This document shows positions 28,066 through 36,364 of a stretch of 47,009 nucleotides of DNA, piece after piece. This DNA comes from an uncultured Eubacteriales bacterium (lineage in GTDB: Bacteria > Bacillota > Clostridia > Christensenellales > Aristaeellaceae). The notes beneath the pieces are model-generated. The model saw only the letters and a program-made list of their open reading frames with translations, was not told the origin of the DNA and made no database searches. The stretch is taken from assembly GCA_902789795.1 (NCBI GenBank), contig CADAPM010000024.1, positions 1 to 47,009 of the forward strand, read 5' to 3'. The stretch's first letter is position 1. The number at the start of each line of letters is the position of its first letter. The translations under genes were made by a program, and so were the position numbers.

Positions 28066-28259
28066 TCTACCCCTGAAATATCCCCGTCTTATTCAGTATG
28101 ATCAGCGCCGCGATCAGCAGCACGATGCCGGCAATCAGGTCGTTGGTCCGTCTTCACACATGAGCCGCATCGCCTTGTTCAAAAGGCCGCGCAGCTGCGT
28201 CAGTTCTTCATCCAGGATCTCCCGGGCCGTTTTCCGCTTCGTAGCTCGTACCGCCTTTC
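28066..28259 (-). pseudogene. Remnant of a small membrane-protein gene
   Basis: Three coding-like fragments follow each other in different minus-strand frames: GGTSYEAENG, then KTAREILDEELTQLRGLLNK continuing to AMRLMCED, then TNDLIAGIVLLIAALIILNK with GIFQG-stop at 28066. The last is a convincing membrane helix with a short tail. No start codon with a ribosome site is visible. It may be a decayed gene that once followed the helicase. I do not recognise the family. Confidence 0.4.
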
Positions 28260-28268
28260 AGTATCGCC

Positions 28269-30656
28269 TTAACGTCCCCGCCTGCGCGGAGCGTAATAGC
28301 GCGTGCCCGACTGCTTGTGGAAGCAGTTGTCGCACAGCTTGTAGGGCCAGTTCCAGGGCAGGCGCTTTTTGCAGGAAATGCAGGTCTTGGCCGCCAGCTT
28401 CTGGGTGGAAAGGATATGGATGATGCCCTGGGAGATCAGGTCCTTCCGGCGCTGGATCTCGTCCAAGATCTCCTCGGGCTCCTCCAGGAACAGCCGCGCG
28501 TAATTGTAATACAGGTCGCACTTGCGGTAGTCTGCCTCCAGGCCGTCCAGCATGGGCACGGTGCACTCCTCCGGCACCAGGGATTCGGGGATCTCCTCCA
28601 GGATGGGCGCATGCTCGTGCCGGCATTCGGCGTGGTACATGGTCTTCCAGCGGGTCAGGAGGTCCGGCTCCGTCTCGTCGAAGGGGATGCACAGAAAGCG
28701 GTACAGCAGCTGCTTGTCCGTGCGGTCGTTTTCGAGCATGGCCGCCAGCGCCGCCATCCGCACCGTGGAGGCCTTGGAGAAGCAGCCCTTGTCCTCCATC
28801 ATGATCCACTGGTTCAAGATCTGCGTAAGCGGCAGCGGGATGCCCAGCAGCGACTCCGGGAAACGGATAACGGCCTCAGTGAGGGGCGGCAGGGGCTTAT
28901 GGAGGGCCTGGGCCACCAGGCTTTTGAACCCGAAGGCGTTCACATAGCCCACGTCATAGATGCCGTAGCGCCCGGCGCGGCCCGCGATCTGCTTGAACTC
29001 CGCGTCTGTGAGCGTGCGCGTGATGTCGCCGTCGTACTTTTCCGATTCGAGGAAGACCACGCGCTTGATGGGCAGGTTCATGCCCATGGCGATGGCGTCG
29101 GTGGACACTACCACCTCCGTCTCTCCCCTGAGGAAGCGCTGGGCCTGGTCGCGCCGGACGTCCGGCGGCAGCGCGCCGTAGACCAGGGAGACCTTGTAGC
29201 CCTTGCCCCTGAGCTCCGCCGCCACCGCGTGCACCCGCGCCTTGGAAAAGACGATCAGCGCGTCGCCGGGCCGCACCGAAGCGGTAAAGTGAAAGGCCTC
29301 CCGCTCCAGCTCCAGCGGCGTCATGCGCTCGTGCCGGACCACGGTCAGGTCGTCCCCGCAGTCGCGGATGATCTGCGTGAGCAGCGCTTCCGCGTCCGGC
29401 GAGGCGCAGGCGTGGATCTCATCGGCGCACAGGCCCAGGATGGCCGCCGTCCACGCGCCGCCGCGGTCCCGGTCCGCCATCATCTGGCACTCGTCAATCA
29501 CCGCCACGTCATAGTGCTTTTTCAGGTCCGCCATCTCTACGGTGGAGGCCTGCACGCGGCTGAAGGGCACGCGGATCTGCTCTTCGCCCGTCACCAGCGA
29601 GCAGGGCACATCCATCATATTGAGGGTGTCGAACTGCTCCGCCGCCAGCAGGCGCAGAGGGCCCAAATAGATGCCGTCCTGGGCGTATTTCAGCCGCTGG
29701 ACGCCCTCGTGGGTCTTGCCGGAATTGGTCGGGCCCAGGTGCAGGTAAAAGTGGCGCTGCATCTGCCGGGCCAGCGGGTACAGGTCCCGGTAGTGCTCCG
29801 GCACGGCGCTCAGCAGGGCGTCGCGCAGGCGCTGCTCCTGGCGGTGGGCGTCGTCCACCTTTTTCTGCAGGCTGCGCACGGAGTCGTTGCCGGTCAGCAG
29901 CTGCAAAATGCGCTTCTGGGGGAACTGCCTTCTCACCTGGGCGCAGATGTGCTGCCGGGCCTTGGCCGTTTCCGCCGCCACCAGGCTGGAGATCTGCTCA
30001 CCCTTCTCGTTGCAGATCCTGCTGCAGATCCTGAGCTCCGGGTGTTCCCGCTCCAGCTCCCGGCGCAGGATGCTGGTCAAAGACTGGGGCGTGAAGGCCT
30101 GGTCCACCGTCTCCTGGGTGATGCCGCGCCCAAAAGTGTGCCGCTGCACCCAGTTGGCCACGCGCTCGATATTGCGCTCCCGCGGTACGCCGCCCACCAC
30201 ATCGCCGTGCAGCAGGTAGCGCTCCGTCATGCTGTCCGCCATGCGTGTCAGGCGCTTGAAGTTGCGCTTGAAATACAGATCCGGCACCTGGCTGTCGAGC
30301 ATGCTGAGGGCCGCCCTTGCATAGTCCAGGGAGATCCGGCTCTTTTCCACCGAGCGCAAAAAGGGCAGATCCACCGGATTCCCCTGCTCCATCTCGCGCA
30401 GGATCAGCGGCGCCAGCGCCTCAAACTCCGTCTGGTGATAATCCTGGATCAGCTCTCCGCGCCGGAGCGCCTGGTAGACCTTGTCCCGGCGCTGGAGCTG
30501 GTAAACGGCGTTTTCGAACGCTTCGCTTTGCAGGTATTTATTCTTTTCCGGGGCCGTCATGCGCCCCGCTTTCTGCAGGGCGCGCTGCTCCAGATATTTC
30601 TCGCGTTCCCGCGAAACGGCCTCCGCATAGGCCTTCAGCGCTTCCCGTCTGTCCAT
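28269..30656 (-). CDS. SUV3-like ATP-dependent RNA helicase
   Basis: The 795-residue protein matches the SUV3 subgroup of Ski2-like helicases, best known from mitochondrial RNA degradation. Walker A is HLGPTNSGKTHEG (about residue 305), then IYLGPLRLLAAEQFD, DECQMM in place of DEIQ (motif II), VVSTDAIAMGMNLPIKRVVF and QIAGRAGRYG (motifs V and VI). A long Arg/Gln-rich N-terminal region of about 290 residues is lineage-specific. The C-terminus ends in a putative zinc finger, CISCKKRLPWNWPYKLCDNC, and a basic tail. It is probably a cytosolic RNA-unwinding enzyme for turnover; a partner RNase (PNPase or RNase R) is inferred, not seen. GGAGGAG precedes the ATG, and its own promoter lies at 30690-30718. 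No frame damage. Confidence 0.88.
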   Translation of the reverse strand: MDRREALKAYAEAVSREREKYLEQRALQKAGRMTAPEKNKYLQSEAFENAVYQLQRRDKVYQALRRGELIQDYHQTEFEALAPLILREMEQGNPVDLPFLRSVEKSRISLDYARAALSMLDSQVPDLYFKRNFKRLTRMADSMTERYLLHGDVVGGVPRERNIERVANWVQRHTFGRGITQETVDQAFTPQSLTSILRRELEREHPELRICSRICNEKGEQISSLVAAETAKARQHICAQVRRQFPQKRILQLLTGNDSVRSLQKKVDDAHRQEQRLRDALLSAVPEHYRDLYPLARQMQRHFYLHLGPTNSGKTHEGVQRLKYAQDGIYLGPLRLLAAEQFDTLNMMDVPCSLVTGEEQIRVPFSRVQASTVEMADLKKHYDVAVIDECQMMADRDRGGAWTAAILGLCADEIHACASPDAEALLTQIIRDCGDDLTVVRHERMTPLELEREAFHFTASVRPGDALIVFSKARVHAVAAELRGKGYKVSLVYGALPPDVRRDQAQRFLRGETEVVVSTDAIAMGMNLPIKRVVFLESEKYDGDITRTLTDAEFKQIAGRAGRYGIYDVGYVNAFGFKSLVAQALHKPLPPLTEAVIRFPESLLGIPLPLTQILNQWIMMEDKGCFSKASTVRMAALAAMLENDRTDKQLLYRFLCIPFDETEPDLLTRWKTMYHAECRHEHAPILEEIPESLVPEECTVPMLDGLEADYRKCDLYYNYARLFLEEPEEILDEIQRRKDLISQGIIHILSTQKLAAKTCISCKKRLPWNWPYKLCDNCFHKQSGTRYYAPRRRGR

Positions 30657-30689
30657 AAAAAGCTCCTCCGCCGTTGATCCGGCATGACC

Positions 30690-30718
30690 ATTATACCAAT
30701 CAACGGGGAAGGATGCAA
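30690..30718 (-). promoter_or_regulatory. Promoter of the SUV3-like gene
   Basis: Minus-strand TTGCAT (30713-30718), 17-bp spacer, TATAAT (30690-30695), 34 nt before the start codon. Confidence 0.75.
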
Positions 30719-30739
30719 GGAGGGGCTATGAGCCAGTTA

Positions 30740-30957
30740 GGAGGGTGGAAGCAAGAGTGAGGAGTGAGGAGGTAGGAGTGAGGAGTTGTGGAAGAAACTC
30801 CTCCACTTCGTTACGGAGTATTCTTCCACTGTTGTGGCACTTCGTGCGATATAGTATATCGCGTGCCAACGGCACGCCGCAACAATTGAACAAATGCCAT
30901 AGCGAAGCGGCGGCATTTGTACCTGAACTCCTCACTCCTCACTCCAATCTCCTCACT
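30740..30957. repeat. Purine-rich long hairpin, copy D
   Basis: GAGTGAGGAGTGAGGAG and neighbours (about 30740-30790) pair with CTCCTCACTCCTCACTCC and neighbours (30924-30957). The 130-nt interior holds nested palindromes, including GCGATATAGTATATCGC at about 30848-30864 and an AAATGCC/GGCATTT pair. The TGA stop of the ABC permease gene (30953-30955) belongs to the right arm. Confidence 0.82.
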
Positions 30958-31744
30958 TGGTTTTCTCTTTGCTTATCACTTCAAAACTGCTCTCTCTTTT
31001 TTTGCCCGCAAATTCGATCGCCCTCGTCGGTACTTCGCTCAGGATCAGGATCATCAGGACCATCAGGAGGGCGTAGGCGTAGATGTCTTCATAGTCGTTG
31101 AAGTAGCTGCTGGAGAAAATGGCTTTGCCCAGGGAGTTCCGGGTCTGGACCATGTATTCGGCAGTGATGACCAGCTTCATGCCGGTGCCGACGGCCTCGG
31201 TGAAGGCCTCGCGCAGGTAGCCGCGCATCAGCGGCAGGTAGACGCGGAAGATGACCATCAGGTTCAGGTCCGCGTTCATCTTGTACACGTCGATCAGCTG
31301 CTGCGGGATGCTGCGGCAGCCCTCCATCGTCGCTTCGCTGATCATGGGCAGCAGCATCAGCACCGCCGCAACCGCGGGCACGGCGGAATAATCCGCCAAT
31401 ACCATGACCATGATGATCAGCACGATCATGGGGATCGCGCGGATGAAGGAGATGAAGGGCTTCAGCAGATGCCGCGCAAAGCGGTTCAAGCCCTCGAGCA
31501 ATCCCAGCGGCACCCCGATGAGCAGCGAAATGATCAGCGCCTCCAGCAGGTGCCGCAGGGAGGTGCCCATCATCCGGTAGGTGGCGGGCTCCCCCAGCAA
31601 ACGAAAAAAGGCGCGCAGGATCGTGAGCGCGTCCGGAAATACCAGCCGCTCATGCTTCAGCGCGCCCGCAGCCTGGATCAGCGCCCCGATGAGGACGATG
31701 CCGATCGCAGTGGCAAGAAGATCATTTCTCCGCTGCCGGGACAT
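30953..31744 (-). CDS. ABC transporter permease, SsuC/TauC-like
   Basis: A 263-residue permease of the nitrate/sulfonate/taurine type (BPD_transp_1). About six membrane helices are visible, among them LATAIGIVLIGALIQAAGAL and FIRAIPMIVLIIMVMVLADY, and the cytosolic EAA-like loop lies around AFTEAVGTGMKLVITAEYMV. It overlaps the end of the binding-protein gene by 23 bp with no clear ribosome site, implying coupled translation. Its stop codon lies in a repeat hairpin. No ATPase gene follows, although SsuB/TauC systems need one. The substrate is unknown. Confidence 0.88.
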   Translation of the reverse strand: MSRQRRNDLLATAIGIVLIGALIQAAGALKHERLVFPDALTILRAFFRLLGEPATYRMMGTSLRHLLEALIISLLIGVPLGLLEGLNRFARHLLKPFISFIRAIPMIVLIIMVMVLADYSAVPAVAAVLMLLPMISEATMEGCRSIPQQLIDVYKMNADLNLMVIFRVYLPLMRGYLREAFTEAVGTGMKLVITAEYMVQTRNSLGKAIFSSSYFNDYEDIYAYALLMVLMILILSEVPTRAIEFAGKKRESSFEVISKEKTK

Positions 31745-32639
31745 AATAGAATCCGTCGTCCGGCAGCGCGCCGCCGAACTGGGCCAGATCGATGGAAGCG
31801 GTCTGTTCGACCATGGGCCGCGCCTCCTGAGCGCTCACGAAGCGCAGGGCGCAGCCGGGGATGGCCTTCGCAGCCACCTTCACATTAGGCAGGACACCCA
31901 CAGCCACCGCCGCTTCCGCCACGGTCGGCACGTCCGTTTCGCACAGGGCCACCGCCGCAGCCGCTTCCTTGAGGAATTCAGCCACCGCTTCGGGCTGCGC
32001 CTGGACAGCGGCGGGGTTCACGAACAGGCCCGCCTGGGCATAGCCGTCATGGCCCGAAGCCGCCTTGTACAGCTCGTTTAGCGCGACGGCGGTGATCTTT
32101 TCGTTCTTCATGGACGCCGCGGTCAGTGCGGGCTCCGCCGTCAGCACGATGGCGTTGGGATCGGTCAAAAGCAAGCTCTGGGTATTGGCCGCTCCGGCCA
32201 GGTACTCCACTTCCGAAGGCGTAATGCCGTTCTTCTCCAGCGAATACAGCGCCACGGCAGCGTTGATGGTGTTCTCACCGAACAGCGTCACCTTCGCGCC
32301 GTTCATGGTCTCGGGCGCAAAGTTTTCCTTCTGGGAGGCGAAATACAGGTTGCCCCAGGTCACCACCGCCGCCAGCTGATAGGCGGATTTGCCCGCCTTG
32401 TACAGCTTCGCGCCCGCGTTGATGGGTGCGATGATAAAGTCCGCCTTGGCGCTCGCAAACTCCGCCGTGATGGCCTCCGCGGCCACATAGGTGTACTGCT
32501 CCGGGGCCTTCGCCGCCAGCACCGCCAGAGCGATGCCCGGGGCGCCGTTGGGCGATGAGACCTTGAAAGCATATCCTTCAGCCGCCGCAGGCAGCATGAG
32601 CATCGTCAGCATAAAAACCAAAGCAAGTATCCGTTTCAT
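31722..32639 (-). CDS. ABC transporter substrate-binding protein
   Basis: A 305-residue exported protein with signal peptide MKRILALVFMLTMLMLPAAA, cut near AEGYA. The remainder has the layout of the NMT1/SsuA-like binding proteins that pair with SsuC-type permeases: FKVSSPNGAPGIALAVLA near the start, ADFIIAPINAGAKLYKAG (ligand lobe), and VTLFGENTINAAVAL. No lipobox Cys is present, which is unusual for a Gram-positive binding protein and leaves its attachment to the cell unexplained. The start follows the crp stop by 3 nt with GGAGG 11 nt upstream. Substrate not predictable. Confidence 0.85.
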   Translation of the reverse strand: MKRILALVFMLTMLMLPAAAEGYAFKVSSPNGAPGIALAVLAAKAPEQYTYVAAEAITAEFASAKADFIIAPINAGAKLYKAGKSAYQLAAVVTWGNLYFASQKENFAPETMNGAKVTLFGENTINAAVALYSLEKNGITPSEVEYLAGAANTQSLLLTDPNAIVLTAEPALTAASMKNEKITAVALNELYKAASGHDGYAQAGLFVNPAAVQAQPEAVAEFLKEAAAAVALCETDVPTVAEAAVAVGVLPNVKVAAKAIPGCALRFVSAQEARPMVEQTASIDLAQFGGALPDDGFYYVPAAEK

Positions 32640-32642
32640 TTT

Positions 32643-33308
32643 TCAGGTATCCTCCTTCAGGTTATCGTAGTACAGCAACTGTTCCAGCTGCTCCAGGTCC
32701 GTGAGCTTGATCCCCTGGCGCAGGGATTCGATCAGACCGCGCTTCTGCAGGGTCCCCAGCTCCCGGTACAGGGCGGCCCGGCTCACCGACAGGCGGCTGG
32801 CCAGCTCGTCCTTGGTGCCGCGCATGGGCACCACGTTATCCGTGTTCCTGTTCAGGAGCAGGTAGGCCGTCAGCCTCGTCCGGCAGGACTGGGAGGTCAG
32901 CAGCATGATGCGTCCCAGCAGGAACTGGATCTTCTGATTGCACAGGGTATAATACCGGATGGCAAAATCCTGGCTCTCCGTGATCAGGCGCTTGATCTCC
33001 GCCTTGCGGATGAAGGCCGCCTCGCACCGTCCCCGGGCCACGACCCGGGTCTGCATGCCCCGGGGCTCGTAGATGTAGGCAATGCCGAAGCAATCGCCCC
33101 GCCGCGCCGTGTTCAGCAGGGTCTCCGTACCGTCCGACGCGATGCACCAGACGTCCGCCAGGCCCTTCTGCACCAGGCCGATGCAGTCTTCCTTGTTGGC
33201 ATAAGCACTGAGGCTCTCCCGGTCTTCAAACCGCTCGACGTGCGCCTCCGGATTGAAGCCATTGAAAAGCTCAGACTCCGCGAACGCGGGCTGCAGATCA
33301 GATCGCAT
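32643..33308 (-). CDS. Crp/Fnr family transcription regulator
   Basis: A 221-residue Crp/Fnr protein: N-terminal cyclic-nucleotide-binding-like beta-roll (about 10-125, with GLADVWCIASDGTETLLNTA), dimerisation helix, and C-terminal winged helix with GTKDELASRLSVSRAALYRE (recognition helix, about 165-185). No Fe-S Cys cluster pattern is seen, so it is not an oxygen-sensing Fnr. It heads the operon with the ABC binding protein and permease, so it most likely controls their transcription in response to an unknown effector. GGAGG lies 4 nt before the ATG. Promoter at 33378-33406 is perfect consensus. Confidence 0.92.
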   Translation of the reverse strand: MRSDLQPAFAESELFNGFNPEAHVERFEDRESLSAYANKEDCIGLVQKGLADVWCIASDGTETLLNTARRGDCFGIAYIYEPRGMQTRVVARGRCEAAFIRKAEIKRLITESQDFAIRYYTLCNQKIQFLLGRIMLLTSQSCRTRLTAYLLLNRNTDNVVPMRGTKDELASRLSVSRAALYRELGTLQKRGLIESLRQGIKLTDLEQLEQLLYYDNLKEDT

Positions 33309-33339
33309 AATACCTCCGAGTTATGATTGGTCCAAACAC

Positions 33340-33380
33340 AATGCCCGTGAGCGCAGCAGAAGCCTGCACTCACGGGCATT
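33340..33380. promoter_or_regulatory. 12-bp perfect inverted repeat in the crp leader
   Basis: AATGCCCGTGAG (33340-33351) pairs exactly with CTCACGGGCATT (33369-33380) across 17 nt. The right half overlaps the -10 box of the crp promoter by 3 bp, so it may be an operator or, as RNA, a hairpin at the very start of the transcript. Confidence 0.75.
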
Positions 33381-33406
33381 ATACGGGATTACTCAGGCAT
33401 TGTCAA
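33378..33406 (-). promoter_or_regulatory. Consensus promoter of the crp-ABC operon
   Basis: Minus-strand TTGACA (33401-33406), 17-bp spacer, TATAAT (33378-33383). Both boxes are perfect; the transcript would start about 63 nt before the gene. Confidence 0.88.
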
Positions 33407-33455
33407 TAAATTTCTCAAATGATACTGAACTGTTCAGTCTGTCGAGCTATAATGA

Positions 33456-34475
33456 TTATTTTTCTTCACGGAAATAGGTTTTGAGCACCCAATTCACGAT
33501 CCAGTCCTGATCGGCGTGGAACTCCACATGGCCGTCCATGCCCATGCTGAAGCTGCCCTCGAGCTGCTCCACCGGCTGGATCGCATACTTGGCCGCCTTG
33601 ACGGCCTCGTTGATCATCTGGCCCCGGGTCACGTTGGTGGTCAGGCTGTCGCCCAGCTTATCGTACATGGCGTTGATGAACTCGGTGTCCCCGCTCTGCA
33701 GCTTCTGGGTCAGGATCTTCTGCACGCCGTCCATATACGCGCGCTGGCGGAGCATGCGGTCCACATTGGTCTTGTCGCCCACGTCCATGCGGCCGTGCAC
33801 GAAGTCATAGGCCTGCTGGCCGTTCATCTTGATCGTCGCGCCCTTCACATAGGCGGGATCCAGCTCCGGATAGTCCCCCGGCATGACCACGGTCACGCCG
33901 CCCAGCAGGTCGTTGAGCTCCGGCATGGAGCTCATAAGCATGGAGTAGAACTGGTTGAGCTCGATGCCCTCCAGCAGGTTGGCCACCGATTCCATGGTGT
34001 TCTGGCCGTTCTCCAGCTGGTTCGCGCCATAGGCGTGGGAGAGGCAAATCTGCGCGCTCCTGGTACCCACCTTCTTGCCCAGGATGCCCAGGGTCACGAT
34101 GTCCACCATGGTGTCGCGGTTGATGTGGAGCATGTTGACCTTTTTCTCATTCGCGTCCATGACGATGAGCAGCAGGAAGTCCGCCTGACCGCCGGCGCGG
34201 TAGCCGGTCTGCACCGGGGAAAGATCCGTGCGGTCCACGCCCATCAGGAGCAGCGAGGTGATGCCGGTGCGCTCCACATAGGTCTTCCCGTTATACTCCC
34301 TCCGGTCCAGAAGAAAGCTGTTGGAGGACTGCTGCTTGACCTCGGGCTTTTCCTCCTGCCGGTCGCTCAGCACGCCCAGCACGATGATGCCGGTCAACAG
34401 GATGGCCAAACTGATGATCAAAAGGATCAGCTTTTTGTTATGATGCTCCGTCATTCTGACAGATCTTCCAGGCAT
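33456..34475 (-). CDS. LytR-CpsA-Psr (LCP) family cell-wall ligase
   Basis: LCP proteins attach teichoic acids, capsule or glycans to peptidoglycan from undecaprenyl-pyrophosphate carriers. The 339-residue protein has an N-terminal membrane anchor (about 15-37, LILLIISLAILLTGIIVLGV) and an LCP domain with LLLMGVDRTD, ADFLLLIVMD, NMLHINRDTMVDI (the pyrophosphate-binding Arg) and AYDFVHGRMDVGDKTNVDRMLRQ, all family motifs. The ATG at 34475 has GGAGG 8 nt upstream. It follows the GH67 gene by 43 nt on the same strand without an obvious terminator, so it may be co-transcribed. Confidence 0.93.
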   Translation of the reverse strand: MPGRSVRMTEHHNKKLILLIISLAILLTGIIVLGVLSDRQEEKPEVKQQSSNSFLLDRREYNGKTYVERTGITSLLLMGVDRTDLSPVQTGYRAGGQADFLLLIVMDANEKKVNMLHINRDTMVDIVTLGILGKKVGTRSAQICLSHAYGANQLENGQNTMESVANLLEGIELNQFYSMLMSSMPELNDLLGGVTVVMPGDYPELDPAYVKGATIKMNGQQAYDFVHGRMDVGDKTNVDRMLRQRAYMDGVQKILTQKLQSGDTEFINAMYDKLGDSLTTNVTRGQMINEAVKAAKYAIQPVEQLEGSFSMGMDGHVEFHADQDWIVNWVLKTYFREEK

Positions 34476-34518
34476 AGTACACACCTCCTCAGGGAAAACG
34501 TCCGCGTTATCCCCTCAT

Positions 34519-36360
34519 TTACGGGTAGATCCTGCGTCCCCGTGCATCCGAAACACCGCTCAGGCGGTGGAAAAACGTGTTGATGACATCCCGCCACTCC
34601 CGGGCGTTCCTGAGCTGCCTTTGCATCCGGCTCTCGGCCTCGGCCTTGTCGTTTTCGGGCAGCGGCAGGGCGCGCAGGGTCTCTGCCATGGCCCGGACGG
34701 CCTCATAGCCTTCAAAATGGTCGTCATAGATGCGCTGGATGAGCGTCCGCCCATCGCGCATGACCCAGTCATAGGACAGCCGATGGAAGAACAATAACAT
34801 TTCATCGGGGCATGTGTCAAGGTTTTCGTAAAGTTCGTGCAGTTTTTCCGGGTACTGCAGGGCATAGCCCGTGCCCTCCCCCGTGCGGTCGATCCCCACC
34901 GCGTTCCGGTCCGCCCGGTGGTAGGTGCCCCACAGGTCGAACTCATAGCCGCCCGGGCAGGGCCCGTAGTGGGTATGCGGCACCACCATCCAGCACAGGC
35001 CCAGAGGCGCGGTGTATTTCTCGTAGGCATTCCTGCTGCCCGCCAGCAGGCGGCAGAGGCTCTCCCGGTCCTCCACGTTGAGGTCATAAGTGAGCCGCAC
35101 CCAGTCGCCGATCATCCGCCCGGGCTCCGTATCCGGCTGCCATGCCAGGCGTCCATAGGCGTACAGGTTCAGCGCCGCGAAGGGATGGCCCGTCCAGAAA
35201 TACCCGCGCCCCAGGTTGGAGACCGCCGCCATGCTGCAGATGTTTTCCTTGGGCAGGACGTCAAAGATCTCCCGCCACATGGGCGGCATGGCGTAGAGGT
35301 CGATCTGCTGCCCGGTGTACTCCTGGGCCAACTGCACCTCCAGGGCGAGATGGGTCTTTTTCAGGCTCAGGAGCAGCGGCGACACCGGCTCCCGCACCTG
35401 GAAGTCGTAGGGCCCGTTCTTGACCTGCAGGATCACGTTATCCCGGAAATCCCCGTCCAGGGGCTGATAGATCTTATAGGCCGCGCAGGGGCGATCTGTT
35501 TGGGCGTCGCGCCAGTCCTGCATGCAGTCGTACACGAAGGCACGCCATACGACCACGCCCTGGTGGGGCACCACGGCCTCCGCCAGCATGTTCGCGCCCT
35601 CGGCATGCGTGCGGCCATAAGCGTTGGGGCCGGGCCGGTGCTCGCTGTCCGCCTTGACCAGGAAGCCGGCGAGATCCGGCACCTCCGCCCAGACCCGGTC
35701 CGCCAGGGCCTTCCAGAACTCCCGCACCCCCGCGTCCAGCGGGTCCGCGGTGGGCAGACCCGCGCTCAGGGGCAGGCTGAAGTCGATGGACACCATCAGC
35801 CGGACACCGAAGGGCCTGAGCAGCGCCGCGAAGGCCTTGAGGTCCCCGAGCATCCCGGACACCAGTTCCTGGGCGGGCGCGTGCACGTTCACATTGTTCA
35901 GACACAGCACGTTGATATGCGCGCTGGCCAGCAGCCGCCCGAGATACCGGATGCGCTCCGGGTCGTAATCGAAGCGCCCGCCCTCGAACCAGAGGGAGCG
36001 TCCCGAGTACCCGCGCTCCACGCTGCCGTCCATGTTGTCCCAGGCGTTGAGCATGCGCAGGGGGTATTGCGGCGCGGAGGCCAGGTCCTGCCGCCCCTCC
36101 CCTTTAAGCAGGCCCAGGATCACATCATACGCGCCGTACAAAAGGCCGGTATGACCGCCGGCGACGCGGCAGCAGGCTCCTTCCCAGCAGACACGGTAGC
36201 CCTCGCCCAGGGCCTCGTCCTCGGCCAGGGCGAAAGTCTCCCCCAGTCCCCGGTCCGCAAAAAAGGCGCTGAGCTCCGCCTTCGCCGTCTCTGCCGGCGT
36301 TTCGCAGGGGGGCAGGGTCCGCTGGAGCTTTTTCAGCCACAGCCCGTCAAATCCGTTCAT
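34519..36360 (-). CDS. aguA: GH67 alpha-glucuronidase
   Basis: GH67 enzymes remove (4-O-methyl-)glucuronic acid from the non-reducing end of xylo-oligosaccharides inside the cell. The 613-residue product is somewhat shorter than usual (about 680). Motifs are intact: ERGYSGRSLWFEGG, NVLCLNNVNVHAP, FLVKADSEHRPGPNAYG with the catalytic acid Glu240, VKNGPYDFQVREPVSP with Asp319 and VQLAQEYTGQ with Glu347 (spacings 79 and 28, as between the catalytic residues of characterised enzymes), and WRAFVYDCMQDWRDAQTDR. There is no signal peptide, so it is cytosolic. The ATG at 36360 has GGGAG 9 nt upstream and follows the MBL gene by 4 nt; the earlier ATG lies in that gene's end. Confidence 0.93.
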   Translation of the reverse strand: MNGFDGLWLKKLQRTLPPCETPAETAKAELSAFFADRGLGETFALAEDEALGEGYRVCWEGACCRVAGGHTGLLYGAYDVILGLLKGEGRQDLASAPQYPLRMLNAWDNMDGSVERGYSGRSLWFEGGRFDYDPERIRYLGRLLASAHINVLCLNNVNVHAPAQELVSGMLGDLKAFAALLRPFGVRLMVSIDFSLPLSAGLPTADPLDAGVREFWKALADRVWAEVPDLAGFLVKADSEHRPGPNAYGRTHAEGANMLAEAVVPHQGVVVWRAFVYDCMQDWRDAQTDRPCAAYKIYQPLDGDFRDNVILQVKNGPYDFQVREPVSPLLLSLKKTHLALEVQLAQEYTGQQIDLYAMPPMWREIFDVLPKENICSMAAVSNLGRGYFWTGHPFAALNLYAYGRLAWQPDTEPGRMIGDWVRLTYDLNVEDRESLCRLLAGSRNAYEKYTAPLGLCWMVVPHTHYGPCPGGYEFDLWGTYHRADRNAVGIDRTGEGTGYALQYPEKLHELYENLDTCPDEMLLFFHRLSYDWVMRDGRTLIQRIYDDHFEGYEAVRAMAETLRALPLPENDKAEAESRMQRQLRNAREWRDVINTFFHRLSGVSDARGRRIYP

Positions 36361-36364
36361 TCCG

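Noticed and set aside
28317-30677. Open frame of 786 codons opposite the SUV3-like gene
   Set aside because: Same reasoning: repetitive His/Arg/Gln/Val composition and no start signals.
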